Assembly: GCF_015477605.1 (NCBI RefSeq)
Contig: NZ_JADLQX010000001.1
Span: 310,001-374,000, forward strand
Source of the DNA: Nocardia amamiensis
GTDB taxonomy: Bacteria; Actinomycetota; Actinomycetes; Mycobacteriales; Mycobacteriaceae
Reading direction: 5' to 3'
Length of the DNA: 64,000 nucleotides
Position numbers and translations under genes: made by a program. The notes beneath the pieces are model-generated. The model had not been told where the DNA came from. It searched no databases and saw nothing but the letters and a program-made list of their open reading frames with translations. Below are positions 6,900-16,254 of the stretch, piece after piece. Each line of letters starts with the position of its first letter. The stretch's first letter is position 1.

Positions 6900-8963
6900 G
6901 TGAGTCTTCAGCCACTCGCCCTTTTCGTGAAGCACGACGGCCAGTCGTCGCGCGCCGCCGTGACGTGTGAGTACAAGTGCGCGAACGCGTGCTTCCACGA
7001 GGCGCCCAACACCTCTGCCGGTACCTACTTCGGTGACATCGTCAGCTCCCTGAACCGGCGCGGCCTGATCAAGGGCGGTGCGGCCGCGGTGCTCGCGGTC
7101 GGCGCGGGCAGCGTGCTCGCGGCCTGCGGCGACGACGAACCGGCCCCGGCGGGATCCACGAAGCCGGCAGGGCCGCCCGGAACCGGCACCGACTTCACCG
7201 CCGTCGCACCGAACAAGGAAGACGCCGTCGTGATCCCCGACGGCTACGAGCAGTCCGTAGTGATCCGCTGGGGTGACCCGCTGTTCCCGGACGCGCCCGC
7301 CTTCGACTTCGACAAGCAGACCGCCGCCGCGCAGGCCAAGCAGTTCGGCTACAACAACGATTTCGCCGCCCTGCTGCCGATCGAGGGCCAGGCCAACGGC
7401 TACCTGCTCGTGGTCAACCACGAGTACACCACCGGCCCGCACATGTTCCCCGGCTACAACAAGGACGCGCCGACCGAAGAGCAGATCGCGATAACCATGG
7501 CCGCGCACGGCTTGACCGTGGTCGAGGTCAAGGGCGAATCGGGTTCGGGCAAGCTGGCTCCGGTCTTCGGCAAGTACAACCGCAGGATCACCGCGACCAC
7601 CGAGTTCAAGCTGACCGGTCCCGCCGCGGGCAGCGATCTGGTGAAGACCTCGGCCGACCCGACCGGCACCAAAGTCCTCGGTACCTTCGCCAACTGTGCC
7701 GGTGGACTCACGCCTTGGGGCACAGTGCTTTCCGGTGAGGAGAACTTCAACGGCTACTTCGCCAACGGCGACAAGGTGGCCGACCCCGCCGTCACCGCCA
7801 AGCTGAAGCGCTACGGTCTCGTCGCGGGCAAGACCGCCAACCAGTGGGAGCGCGCGGACAAGCGCTTCGACCTGGCGCAGGAACCCAACGAGGCCAACCG
7901 GTTCGGGTACGTGGTGGAGATCGACCCGTGGGATCCGAACTCGACGCCGATCAAGCACACCGCGATGGGGCGGCTCAAGCACGAGGGCGCCAACATCTAC
8001 GTCACGCAGAACGGCGAGGTCGTCTCTTACACCGGCGACGACGAAAAGTTCGACTACATGTACAAATTCGTGTCCTCACGCAAGGTGCAGCCGGGCACCG
8101 GCGCGTCCAGCATGCGGCACAACCTGACCATTCTGGACGCGGGCACGCTGTACGTCGCGAAGCTCACCGGCGACCACCCGGACAAGATCGACGGCACCGG
8201 CGCCAAGCCGTCGGACAAGGGGTTCACCGGCACCGGCCAGTGGATTCCGCTGCTCGAAACCGGTGCCGACGGCAAGGGCAAGTCGCTGGTCGAGGGCATG
8301 AGTGCCGAAGAGGTCGCGGTCTTCACCCGGCTGGCGGCCGACAAGGTCGGCGCCACCAAGATGGACCGCCCGGAGGACTTCGAGGCCAACCCCTACACCG
8401 GCAAGGTGTACGTCGCGCTGACCAACAACGACAATCGCGGCGCGGAAGGCAAGCAGGGCCCCGACGAGGCGAACCCGCGCAAACTCAACAAGAACGGCCA
8501 AGTGCTGGAGATCGACGACAACCACACCGGCACCACCTTCACCTGGTCGCTCCTGCTGGTCTGCGGTGATCCCGCGGCCGCGGACACGTACTTCGCGGGT
8601 TACGACAAGTCCAAGGTCAGCCCGATCTCCTGCCCGGACAACCTCGCCTTCGACCCGTACGGCAACCTGTGGATCTCCACCGACGGCAATGCCCTGAAGT
8701 CGAACGACGGCTTGTTCTCCGTGGTGCTCGACGGCCCGAATCGTGGCCAGACGAAACAGTTCCTCACCGTCCCGCGCGGCGCGGAGACCTGCGGCCCGGT
8801 GGTCACGGAGTCGCGGGTGATCGTCTGCGTCCAGCACCCCGGCGAAGCCGACGACGCGACACCGGAGAGCCCCCTCTCGCACTGGCCCGACGGCGGCACG
8901 GCTCAGCCGCGCCCTTCGGTCGTGGCAGTGTGGAAGAAGAACGGCGGCCGAATCGGCGCGTGA
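6900..8963 (+). CDS. PhoX-like (DUF839) alkaline phosphatase, Tat-exported
   Basis: 687 residues from a GTG at 6900 preceded by GGAG; the longer in-frame start at 6834 has no such site. A long N-terminal region (~50 residues, including CEYKCANACFHEA) precedes a twin-arginine signal, SLNRRGLIKGG, then a hydrophobic core ending LAACG, so export by Tat is likely, possibly with lipidation of that Cys. The body matches PhoX/DUF839 phosphatases: VIRWGDPL, FGYNNDF, LLVVNHEYT, NCAGGLTPWGTVLSGEEN, RFGYVVEIDPWDP, HTAMGRLKHEGA, CPDNLAFDPYGNLWISTDGN and RGAETCGPVVT. PhoX enzymes bind calcium and iron and release phosphate outside the cell when phosphate is scarce. A single GTTCAC half-site at 6827 may hint at phosphate control but proves nothing. 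Confidence 0.88.
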   Translation: MSLQPLALFVKHDGQSSRAAVTCEYKCANACFHEAPNTSAGTYFGDIVSSLNRRGLIKGGAAAVLAVGAGSVLAACGDDEPAPAGSTKPAGPPGTGTDFTAVAPNKEDAVVIPDGYEQSVVIRWGDPLFPDAPAFDFDKQTAAAQAKQFGYNNDFAALLPIEGQANGYLLVVNHEYTTGPHMFPGYNKDAPTEEQIAITMAAHGLTVVEVKGESGSGKLAPVFGKYNRRITATTEFKLTGPAAGSDLVKTSADPTGTKVLGTFANCAGGLTPWGTVLSGEENFNGYFANGDKVADPAVTAKLKRYGLVAGKTANQWERADKRFDLAQEPNEANRFGYVVEIDPWDPNSTPIKHTAMGRLKHEGANIYVTQNGEVVSYTGDDEKFDYMYKFVSSRKVQPGTGASSMRHNLTILDAGTLYVAKLTGDHPDKIDGTGAKPSDKGFTGTGQWIPLLETGADGKGKSLVEGMSAEEVAVFTRLAADKVGATKMDRPEDFEANPYTGKVYVALTNNDNRGAEGKQGPDEANPRKLNKNGQVLEIDDNHTGTTFTWSLLLVCGDPAAADTYFAGYDKSKVSPISCPDNLAFDPYGNLWISTDGNALKSNDGLFSVVLDGPNRGQTKQFLTVPRGAETCGPVVTESRVIVCVQHPGEADDATPESPLSHWPDGGTAQPRPSVVAVWKKNGGRIGA

Positions 8964-9022
8964 CACCTCAGCCGCGACCGGCCCCTTGCAACCACGGCCG
9001 TTCCCTCCGCGGCTTTCCCCAT

Positions 9023-9064
9023 AGGTGGAGCCGCTACTCGACTGGGCGGGTAGCGGCTCCACCT
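9023..9064. terminator. Bidirectional hairpin between convergent genes
   Basis: 15-bp stem (9023-9037 with 9050-9064, arm AGGTGGAGCCGCTAC) and a 12-base loop. It lies between the stops of the PhoX-like and GH25 genes and can serve both strands. Confidence 0.7.
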
Positions 9065-9087
9065 CCCGCACTCACCCCGAAGTGCGG

Positions 9088-9840
9088 TCAGCCACTTCCG
9101 GTGAGGCCACGCATGTTCGCGAAGCGGGCGAGGTCGCCTTGGGCGCCGCTGTAGACGTTGAGGTCGACGCGGCCCGCGATGCCGGGGATCGTGCCGCGGT
9201 CGGTTGTCTGCCAGAACGTCCAAGTCGGCCAACCGCCGGGGACTTCGGGCTGGGGGTTGCCGCGATAGTCGGCGATCCACAGCGGGTACCGGGTGAACTC
9301 GGCGGTGTCGGCCATCGCCGTGCGCCAGAAGCTGGGATAGGTGTAGATGATCGGGACACGGCCGGTGAGGGCTTGCACGGTGGCCAGGTACCGGCGAGTC
9401 CAGTCGATCAGCGCGGGCGGCGCGAGCCCGCCGGAATCCTCGAGATCGAGCACCGGCGGCAGGTCGAGTGGACCGTTCTGCCCGAGCGCCACCGTCGCGT
9501 ACATCGCGGCCTGCGGTTCGGGCGGCAAAGCGGGCCGGGCGTAATGGTAGGTTCCGCGCGCCATACCCGCGGCGAACATCAGCAGGCTGTCGGTCACGAA
9601 GTACGGGTTGACGTAGCTGAGCCCTTCGGTGGCCTTGACCATGGCGAAGTCGTGCCCCGCTCGCTTGACGGCGAGCCAGTCGATCATGCGCCCGTCGGGG
9701 TGCTGCCAGGACGACACATCGGGGCCGGTCGGCACGGCGGCCGCTATCTGGCCAGTAGCTGTGTGAATGCCTGTTGGTATGGCAAGAGATAGCGCAATGC
9801 CGAGGCAGCGTAGGGCTGAAGTCAACAATGGGCTCTTCAT
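9088..9840 (-). CDS. Secreted GH25 muramidase (lysozyme-like)
   Basis: 250 residues. A Sec signal peptide (MKSPLLTSALRCLGIALSLAIPTG, ending near AAA) is followed by a single GH25 domain. Family features are GPDVSSWQHP at the start, DFAMVKATEG, GTYHYARP, the acidic catalytic strand PPVLDLEDSGG, PIIYTYPSFW, YPLWIADYRG and WTFWQTTDRGTIPGIAGRVDLNVY at the end. These enzymes cut the beta-1,4 bond between N-acetylmuramic acid and N-acetylglucosamine in peptidoglycan. There is no extra wall-binding domain. It stands alone, convergent with the PhoX-like gene, and its upstream 150 bases hold an AT-rich stretch (9880-9915) that may be the promoter. Confidence 0.9.
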   Translation of the reverse strand: MKSPLLTSALRCLGIALSLAIPTGIHTATGQIAAAVPTGPDVSSWQHPDGRMIDWLAVKRAGHDFAMVKATEGLSYVNPYFVTDSLLMFAAGMARGTYHYARPALPPEPQAAMYATVALGQNGPLDLPPVLDLEDSGGLAPPALIDWTRRYLATVQALTGRVPIIYTYPSFWRTAMADTAEFTRYPLWIADYRGNPQPEVPGGWPTWTFWQTTDRGTIPGIAGRVDLNVYSGAQGDLARFANMRGLTGSG

Positions 9841-9990
9841 GCCGTTCGACGTTAGCCAGCTGTGGCTGATGTGGTTATTGATACAGGTGTGAAAGTTGCC
9901 AAATATTAACTATGCCGACGTCGGCGAAACGCGAATCTCGCGCAACCAACTGGTATGGCGCAAAACCCGGAGAGGCCAGGAGCTGCCGAC

Positions 9991-11328
9991 TCATCCGAGC
10001 CAATCCAGGACGGACGCCGCCGTCCAGGACTGCTGCATGCTGCCGAGCGGTTCACCGGTGAACGGCTCGTAGTATTCGGCGAAGGCGCCGTCGCTGGCCT
10101 GGCGCAGACCCTCGGCGCGCAGCATGAACGAGCGCTCCGCCCAGCCTCGCCTGGCGAAGACCCAGGAGAACAGCCAGCTCATCACCGGCCACACCGGTCC
10201 GCGCCAATACTCGCGGGACCGGAAATCCTTGGAGACCGGCGAGGTCGACGGCGGCAGCGCGTAGCGCAGATCCGGGTGCCCGCAGAAGCGTGGTCCCTCG
10301 AACAGTCGCAGCAGGCTGCGCTCGGTGTCGCGGGGCAACCCGCCGCACAGCAGGGGTGCGAACATCGAGAGGGTCTCGGTGTTGATCCACCGCCGCAACC
10401 GCACGTCGAAGTCGCGCGCGGCGCCGGTGCGGGCGTCGGTGGTCGCGATGACGCCCGCGCGAAAGCGGTCGGCCCACGCGTACAGGTCGCGCACGTCGGC
10501 GTTGGGCTGCTTGTACTCCTCGCCGATATTCGCCAGGACCTCGCAGGCCAGCGAGAAGATGCCGGTGACGAACACGTCCTCGACGGCGAAGCTCATGGAC
10601 GAGGCGAGCTGGTAGTCGTCGTAGCCGGCGCGGCGCATCTGCTCGACCAGCCATAGATAGCGGTCGTACTCGCGGTCGGTCGGACGCTGGCTCGGATCGG
10701 AGATCACCAGCACGTCCTCGCGGCGGTACGGCGGCAGGTCGCCGGGGACCACGTTCTCGTAGGCGCGGTCCCACCGCGGCGAGTTGTCCATCCCGGACTC
10801 CCAGCCGTGATACAGCGTGATCCGGCCGGTCTCCTTCGGATCGCGGGCATGCGCCAGCCAGCGGTGCCAGCGCACCAGATCCGGCCACCGCCGGTTGAGG
10901 AACTCCTCGGCCACCGACCGGGTACTGCGCCCGTGCCTGCGCGAATGATCCAGAATCCGCTGCACGGCGATGGCGTGGACCGGCGGCTGCATGATGCCGG
11001 ACGTGTCCGGGCCGTCCGGTGCGTTCGCGGCCAGCTTGCGGCACTCCCAGCGGGCCGGGCCGGGAAAGTAGCCGTCCACGCCGTTGGCGAAGACGATGTG
11101 CGGAATCATCCCGTTCTTCCACTGGGCCGAAAGCAGCGTGTCCAGCTCGACCACCGCACGCTCGACGCTGAGCGGAGCCAGTCCCACCGCGACGAACGCC
11201 GCGTCCCAGCTCCACATGTGGGGGTACAGCCGTGGCGCCGCGGTGGTCATCGTGCCCAGGTCGTTCCCGCGCAGCAGGTAGGCAGCGCGGGCCGCGAGCT
11301 GGGTTGGGGTGAAGCCCGGGTGTGCCAT
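9991..11328 (-). CDS. ggh: Glucosylglycerate hydrolase (GH63 family)
   Basis: 445 residues, the same size as the mycobacterial glucosylglycerate hydrolase. Motifs of this GH63 (alpha/alpha)6-barrel group are present: PHMWSWDAAFVAVGL, QWKNGMIPHIVF, PPVHAIAV, HGWESGMDNSPRWD, REYWRGPVWPVMSWL, and FAEYYEPFTGEPLGSMQQSWTAASVLDWL at the end. The enzyme splits glucosylglycerate, a solute stored under nitrogen limitation, into glucose and glycerate. The start at 11328 (MAHPGFTPTQ) is where family similarity begins; an upstream ATG at 11445 would add 39 unlike residues. It is divergent from an SDR gene. A glycerate kinase that could use the product lies 17 kb away at 28700-29824. Confidence 0.85.
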   Translation of the reverse strand: MAHPGFTPTQLAARAAYLLRGNDLGTMTTAAPRLYPHMWSWDAAFVAVGLAPLSVERAVVELDTLLSAQWKNGMIPHIVFANGVDGYFPGPARWECRKLAANAPDGPDTSGIMQPPVHAIAVQRILDHSRRHGRSTRSVAEEFLNRRWPDLVRWHRWLAHARDPKETGRITLYHGWESGMDNSPRWDRAYENVVPGDLPPYRREDVLVISDPSQRPTDREYDRYLWLVEQMRRAGYDDYQLASSMSFAVEDVFVTGIFSLACEVLANIGEEYKQPNADVRDLYAWADRFRAGVIATTDARTGAARDFDVRLRRWINTETLSMFAPLLCGGLPRDTERSLLRLFEGPRFCGHPDLRYALPPSTSPVSKDFRSREYWRGPVWPVMSWLFSWVFARRGWAERSFMLRAEGLRQASDGAFAEYYEPFTGEPLGSMQQSWTAASVLDWLG

Positions 11329-11557
11329 CCCCCTATTCTGCGATGTCACCCGCAGATATGCCCGCTCAGCGGTGTCCGTTTCGGCCCCGTCCCATCGGCC
11401 CGCGGCCGGCTCGTCTTCGGCGGTTCTCAATCTCGAATGCCCCATCCCGTGATCGCTGCTCGAGAATTGTCAGTCGACTTATGCCTGCGTCGCTAGTCCT
11501 TCATCCAGTGCTACGGGTTTTTACGCCTTCCTTCCACCGCCGGTTACGGTGGGGCCC

Positions 11558-12247
11558 ATGACCTCCGCCGCGACCGCCGAACCGACCGCGTTGATCACCG
11601 GCGCCAGCCGTGGGCTCGGCGCAGCCATCGCCCGCGAACTCGCACCGACGCATGACCTGCTGCTCGGCGCCCGATCGGCGGATTCGCTGCGCGGCATTCT
11701 GGCGGAGCTGCCCGCCGCCACGGGCTGGCCGGTCGACTTGACCGATTATCCCGCGGTCGCCGCGGCGACCGCGCCGATTCAGCGGCTGAATGTGCTGGTG
11801 CACAACGCCGGTATCGCCGACTTGGGTACCGTCGCGGACTCAACGGTCCAGCAATGGCGAAACACCCTGGAAGCCAACCTGATCGCCGTTGCGGAGCTGA
11901 CCAGGTTGCTGCTTCCCGCGCTGCGGGCGGGCAACGGACATGTGGTGTTGATCAACTCGGGCGCCGGGCTGCGGGCGAACGCGGGCTGGGCCTCGTACGC
12001 CGCGAGCAAGTTCGGGCTGCGCGCGTTCGGCGACGCCCTGCGGCTGGAAGAACCCGATCTGCGCGTGACGTCGATTCATCCGGGTCGCATCGATACCGAC
12101 ATGCAGCGCGAGATCATCGCGGGGGAGGGCCGCGAGTACCGGCCTGAGGAGTTCCTCACACCGGAGACGGTGGCGTACGCGGTGCGCGCCGCCATCGACA
12201 CCCCGCGGGACGCGCATCCCACCGAGATCGTGCTGCGGCCGTACTGA
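11558..12247 (+). CDS. Short-chain dehydrogenase/reductase
   Basis: 229 residues from ATG at 11558 (11549 is also possible). It has the classical SDR plan: the glycine-rich cofactor loop TGASRGLG near residue 15, an Arg at the end of the second strand (GARSADSL) suggesting NADP(H), VHNAGIAD for the NNAG motif, a catalytic Ser region (VLINSGAGLRANAGWASYAASK) and the YxxxK pair YAASK. The C-terminus (LTPETVAYAVRAAID, HPTEIVLRPY) matches small SDRs of actinobacteria. The substrate cannot be told. It is divergent from the glucosylglycerate hydrolase gene across ~230 bases and convergent with leuS. Confidence 0.85.
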   Translation: MTSAATAEPTALITGASRGLGAAIARELAPTHDLLLGARSADSLRGILAELPAATGWPVDLTDYPAVAAATAPIQRLNVLVHNAGIADLGTVADSTVQQWRNTLEANLIAVAELTRLLLPALRAGNGHVVLINSGAGLRANAGWASYAASKFGLRAFGDALRLEEPDLRVTSIHPGRIDTDMQREIIAGEGREYRPEEFLTPETVAYAVRAAIDTPRDAHPTEIVLRPY

Positions 12248-12308
12248 TCGCCTGTCCCTGGTCACGCTCGGCGATGTCCTGCTCCCGCCGCGTTGATCAT
12301 CCGGCAAC

Positions 12309-15155
12309 TCAGGCGACGATGTTCACCAAACGCCCCGGCACCACGATCAGCTTGCGCGGCGTTGCTCCATTGAGCAACTCGGTGATCTTCTCGTCGGCCA
12401 GCGCGGCCGCCTCGATCGTCGCGTTGTCGGCGTCCGCGGCTACCTGAATCCTGCTGCGTACCTTGCCGTTCACCTGAATCGGGTACTCCACCGACTCCTC
12501 CACCAGCAGCGCGGGATCGGCGACCGGGAAGGGGCCGTGGGCCAGGGATACGGCGTGCCCCAGCCGTTCCCACAGCTCCTCGGCGATGTGCGGGGCGAGC
12601 GGAGCCAGCATCAGCACCATAGGCTCCACCACCGACCGTGGCGCGCCGCCCGGGTAGCTCTTGGTCAGATGGTTGGTCAGCTCGATCAGCTTGGCGCCCG
12701 CCGTATTGTCGCGCAGGGCGGCGAAATCCTCGTCCACACCCGCGATCGTCTTGTGCAGCAGGCGCAGCGTCTCGTCGGTCGGCGCGGCGTCGCTGACCCG
12801 CAGCGCGCCGGTCTCCTCGTTCACCACCAAGCGCCACACCCGTTGCAGGAACCGGTGCGCGCCGACGACGTCCTTGGTCGCCCACGGCCGCGAGGTGTCC
12901 AGCGGACCCATCGCCATCTCGTAGAACCGGAAGGTGTCCGCGCCGTACAGATCGCACATGTCGTCGGGGGAGATGGCGTTCTTCAACGACTTCCCGATCT
13001 TGCCGTACTCCTGGAACACCTCGATCTCGGTTCCGGTGGCGTCGGTCCAGAAGAACTTGCCGTCCCGCTCGACGATCTCGGCGGCGGGCACGTAGGCGCC
13101 ACGCGCGTCGGTGTAGGCGTGCGCCTGGATGTAACCCTGGTTGAACAGCCGCCGGTACGGTTCGCTCGCCGACACGTCACCCAGGTCGTACAGCACCTTC
13201 TGCCAGAACCGGGCATACAGCAGGTGCAGCACCGCGTGCTCGACGCCGCCGACGTAAAGATCGACGCCGCCCGGGTCGTTCTCGCCGTGTTCGGCGGGAC
13301 GCGGGCCGAGCCAGTACGCCTCGTTCTCCTTGGCGCAGAACGTCTCGGCGTTCGCCGGGTCGGCGTAGCGGAGCTCGTACCAGGAACTGCCCGCCCACTG
13401 TGGCATGACGTTGGTGTCGCGGCGGTACCGCTTGGGCCCGTCGCCCAGGTCCAGTTCGACCTCCACCCAGTCGGTCGCCTTGGCCAGCGGCGGGGACGGT
13501 TCGGAATCCGCGTCATCCGGGTCGAAGGTCACCGGGGCGAAATCGTCCAGCTCCGGAAGCCGCACCGGCAGCATGGATTCCGGCAGCGCGTGCGGCGCGT
13601 CCTGCTCGTCGTAGACGATCGGGAACGGCTCGCCCCAGTAGCGTTGGCGGGCGAACAGCCAGTCGCGCAACTTGTACTGGATGGTGCCCTTGCCGTGGCC
13701 GTCGGCCTCCAGCCGGGCGATCATCGCCGCCTTGGCCTCCTCGACGGACATGCCGTCGAGGTAGTCGGAGTTCACCAGCACGCCTTCGCCCGCGTGGGCG
13801 CCCGTGGAGAGGTCGCCGCCGCTGATGACCTCGATGATCGGCAGCCCGAGAACGGAGGCGAACTCCCAGTCGCGATGATCGTGCCCTGGGACCGCCATGA
13901 TCGCGCCGGTGCCGTAGCTGCTCAGCACGTAGTCGGCGATGAAGATCGGCACGGCCTTGCCATTGGCCGGGTTGATCGCGTAGTTGCCCAGGAAGACGCC
14001 GGTCTTCTCCTTGTTCTCCTGGCGCTCCAGATCCGACTTCGCCGCGATCGACTTGCGGTAGGCCGCGACGGCGTCGGCCGGTGTCGCGGCGCCGTCATTG
14101 GTCCAGCGGGGGTCGGTGCTCTCCGGCCACGCGGCCGCGGTGAGCTTGTCGACCAGCTCGTGTTCGGGTGCCAGCACCACGTACGTGGCGCCGAACAGGG
14201 TGTCCGGTCGGGTGGTGAAGACCTCGATCTGTTCGCCGTCGGCGTCGAACTTCACCTGGGCGCCGCGGGATCGTCCGATCCAGTTGCGCTGCATGGTTTT
14301 CACGTTCTCCGGCCATTCCAACCGGTCCAGGTCGTCGACCAGTCGATCGGAATAGGCGGTGATGCGCATCATCCACTGCCGCAGCCGCTTGCGGAACACC
14401 GGGAAGTTGCCGCGCTCGCTGCGGCCGTCGGCGGTGACTTCTTCGTTGGCCAGCACGGTGCCCAGGCCGGGACACCAGTTGACCACCGAATCGGTCTGGT
14501 ACACCAGCCGATACGAATCCAGCAGCGCGCCGCGATCGGCGGGCGACATCGTGTTCCAGGACCCGCCGTCCGGCACGGCCCGCGCGCCGGAGGCGAATTC
14601 CGCCTCCAGCTCGGCGATCGGGCGGGCCCGGTCCAGTTCCACGTCGTACCAGGCGTTGTAGATCCGCAGGAAGATCCACTGGGTCCAGCGGTAGTACTCC
14701 GGATCGGTGGTCGCGAAGCTGCGGCGCCGGTCGTGGCCGAGACCGAGCCGGTCCAGCTGCCGCTGCATGGTGGCGATGTTCGATTCGGTGGTCACCCGGG
14801 GATGCGCGCCGGTCTGCACCGCGTACTGCTCGGCGGGCAGGCCGAACGCGTCGTAGCCCAGCGCGTGCAGCACGTTGCGGCCGTGCATCCGGTGATAGCG
14901 CGCGAAGACGTCCGTGGCGATGTAGCCGAGCGGATGCCCGACGTGCAGGCCCGCGCCCGACGGGTACGGGAACATGTCCTGGATGAACAGCTTGTCGTCC
15001 GGGGTGCGGCCGGCCAGCGGGCCGACCGGATTCGGCGCATGAAAGGTCCCGCGCTCGTCCCACGCCTGCTGCCACCGGCGTTCGATGCGCCCGGCAAGCT
15101 CCGCGTTGTACCGGTGCTCTGGTACATCGCTTTCGGTTGCACGTGTGTCCTGCAC
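12309..15155 (-). CDS. leuS: Leucyl-tRNA synthetase
   Basis: 948 residues, normal for actinobacterial LeuRS. It charges tRNA-Leu with leucine using ATP. The class I signatures are present: the HIGH motif as HVGH at residues 71-74 ([16 protein letters not shown]), and the KMSKS motif as KIGKS near residue 718 ([18 protein letters not shown]). The CP1 editing domain lies between, with [20 protein letters not shown] and the Asp-containing [18 protein letters not shown] that removes mischarged amino acids. The C-terminal anticodon-binding helices and a short zinc-like or C-terminal beta domain ([13 protein letters not shown]) close the protein. The gene stands alone; I saw no T-box-like leader in the 160 bases upstream. 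Confidence 0.97.
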   Translation of the reverse strand: MQDTRATESDVPEHRYNAELAGRIERRWQQAWDERGTFHAPNPVGPLAGRTPDDKLFIQDMFPYPSGAGLHVGHPLGYIATDVFARYHRMHGRNVLHALGYDAFGLPAEQYAVQTGAHPRVTTESNIATMQRQLDRLGLGHDRRRSFATTDPEYYRWTQWIFLRIYNAWYDVELDRARPIAELEAEFASGARAVPDGGSWNTMSPADRGALLDSYRLVYQTDSVVNWCPGLGTVLANEEVTADGRSERGNFPVFRKRLRQWMMRITAYSDRLVDDLDRLEWPENVKTMQRNWIGRSRGAQVKFDADGEQIEVFTTRPDTLFGATYVVLAPEHELVDKLTAAAWPESTDPRWTNDGAATPADAVAAYRKSIAAKSDLERQENKEKTGVFLGNYAINPANGKAVPIFIADYVLSSYGTGAIMAVPGHDHRDWEFASVLGLPIIEVISGGDLSTGAHAGEGVLVNSDYLDGMSVEEAKAAMIARLEADGHGKGTIQYKLRDWLFARQRYWGEPFPIVYDEQDAPHALPESMLPVRLPELDDFAPVTFDPDDADSEPSPPLAKATDWVEVELDLGDGPKRYRRDTNVMPQWAGSSWYELRYADPANAETFCAKENEAYWLGPRPAEHGENDPGGVDLYVGGVEHAVLHLLYARFWQKVLYDLGDVSASEPYRRLFNQGYIQAHAYTDARGAYVPAAEIVERDGKFFWTDATGTEIEVFQEYGKIGKSLKNAISPDDMCDLYGADTFRFYEMAMGPLDTSRPWATKDVVGAHRFLQRVWRLVVNEETGALRVSDAAPTDETLRLLHKTIAGVDEDFAALRDNTAGAKLIELTNHLTKSYPGGAPRSVVEPMVLMLAPLAPHIAEELWERLGHAVSLAHGPFPVADPALLVEESVEYPIQVNGKVRSRIQVAADADNATIEAAALADEKITELLNGATPRKLIVVPGRLVNIVA

Positions 15156-15317
15156 GGTCCTGCCTTCTTGTGGTCGCCGATCCCCGTCGAACTTCGCCTA
15201 TCAGGGTAGAACGTGTGGTCGGCAGGACCGAAAATCGGGCTGGCCTGGACTTCCGGCCGCGTCGCCTGCGCACGGCCCGTCGGCGGCCGGTCGGCACCGA
15301 TGCGCTAGCCTGCATGG

Positions 15318-15725
15318 GTGTTCGTCGTCGCTCTCGTCCTGTTCGTGCCGGCTGTGGTGGCCATCGCAACCGGCGCACTCGGGCTGACCGGCCGTTTGCC
15401 CCGTAACCGTTTCTTCGGGGTGCATACCGAGGCCGCGCTGTCGAGCGATGAGACGTTCCGCGTCGCCAATCGTGTCGCCGCGCCCACATCGATCGCGGCC
15501 GGGGCGCTCTTGTTCGCCGGTGGCCTCGTCGGGCTGGCTGCCAGCGGTTTCGCGGCGCTCGTCGTCGCGGCCGGTACCGCCGCCGTCGCGCTGTTCACCC
15601 TCGGTGCGGGCGCCACCGCCGCCGCCAAGGCCGCCGACGCCATCGCCCCGCCCGTCGAGGTCGGCGGCTGCGGCAGCTCCTGCGGCGCGTGCTCGCTACG
15701 CGACGCCTGCCAGCCCGCCGGCTGA
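15318..15725 (+). CDS. SdpI-like small membrane protein with C-terminal cysteine cluster
   Basis: 135 residues, starting at GTG 15318. Three hydrophobic segments (about 3-24, 57-78 and 80-100) surround the SdpI-like pattern GLTGRLPRNRFFGVHTEAALSSDETFRVANRVAAPTSIAAG (here only named; it spans residues 22-62), which in SdpI/YfhL proteins reads G.R...T..S...W...nr. The family includes the Bacillus immunity protein against the SdpC toxin. Unusually the C-terminus carries four cysteines (118, 122, 125, 131) in a C-x3-C-x2-C-x5-C spacing, which could bind metal or form disulfides. It is divergent from leuS. Function is unknown. Confidence 0.75.
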   Translation: MFVVALVLFVPAVVAIATGALGLTGRLPRNRFFGVHTEAALSSDETFRVANRVAAPTSIAAGALLFAGGLVGLAASGFAALVVAAGTAAVALFTLGAGATAAAKAADAIAPPVEVGGCGSSCGACSLRDACQPAG

Positions 15726-15780
15726 TCGGCGCACCCGGGCTGGCGACCGAACAAAGGGCCGGCGCGGAACGCCGACCTAT

Positions 15781-16233
15781 CTATTCCGCACACGCTGGTG
15801 GCGTGACGCTGCGCGACAGCGGGCTGTCCGCCGGGGTGACGTAAAGCACGCACAGCAGTACCGGGACCGGCCCTGAATTGCGCGCCACATGCGGGAAGCG
15901 CGGTCCACTCGGCTCCCGGAAGAGCCGCCAGCGGCGGTAGGTCACCGGCGCGCAATCCGCTCCAGGATGGTCCAGGGCGCCCCGGGCGACCAGGACGAAC
16001 AGCGTGCCGTCGTGATAGTGCCAGCCGCTGGTGCCGCCGGGCTCGATGAGCGTCTGGCGCAGAATGAACGTCCGCCGCCCCAGCGTGAACCGAAACAGCA
16101 CCCGGCTCGCGGTCCCCTGCGCGGGCGCCGGGTTCGGCTGGAATGCGCGCCACCTCATCGGTCGATCGAAGCACCCGTCGTTCCACGCCGCAGCAACGGC
16201 CGCGCCTTTCATCATCTGAAGTGAACCGGCCAC
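15781..16233 (-). CDS. Cupin-fold protein, last gene of the ThDP/KASIII operon
   Basis: 150 residues. A single cupin barrel is indicated by FILRQTLIEPGGTSGWHYHDG followed by TLFVLVARGALDH, where GWHYHDG is the first cupin motif with its two metal-binding histidines. The usual Glu of that motif is not where expected (residues L-F instead), so metal binding may be incomplete. A second strand set (PRFPHVARNSGPVPVLLCVLYV) gives the second motif with one His. There is no signal peptide. It starts 21 bases after the aminotransferase stop, so it is probably the fifth gene of that operon. It could be an isomerase, dioxygenase or binding protein; the sequence does not decide. Confidence 0.7.
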   Translation of the reverse strand: MAGSLQMMKGAAVAAAWNDGCFDRPMRWRAFQPNPAPAQGTASRVLFRFTLGRRTFILRQTLIEPGGTSGWHYHDGTLFVLVARGALDHPGADCAPVTYRRWRLFREPSGPRFPHVARNSGPVPVLLCVLYVTPADSPLSRSVTPPACAE

Positions 16234-16254
16234 GGATCCTGGCTGTGTGGGAAC

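Noticed and set aside
12537..15209. 890-codon plus-strand frame
   Set aside because: Shadow of leuS on the other strand; composition is not protein-like.
15156..15317. T-box leader for leuS
   Set aside because: No specifier stem or T-box core sequence could be seen in the 160 bases.
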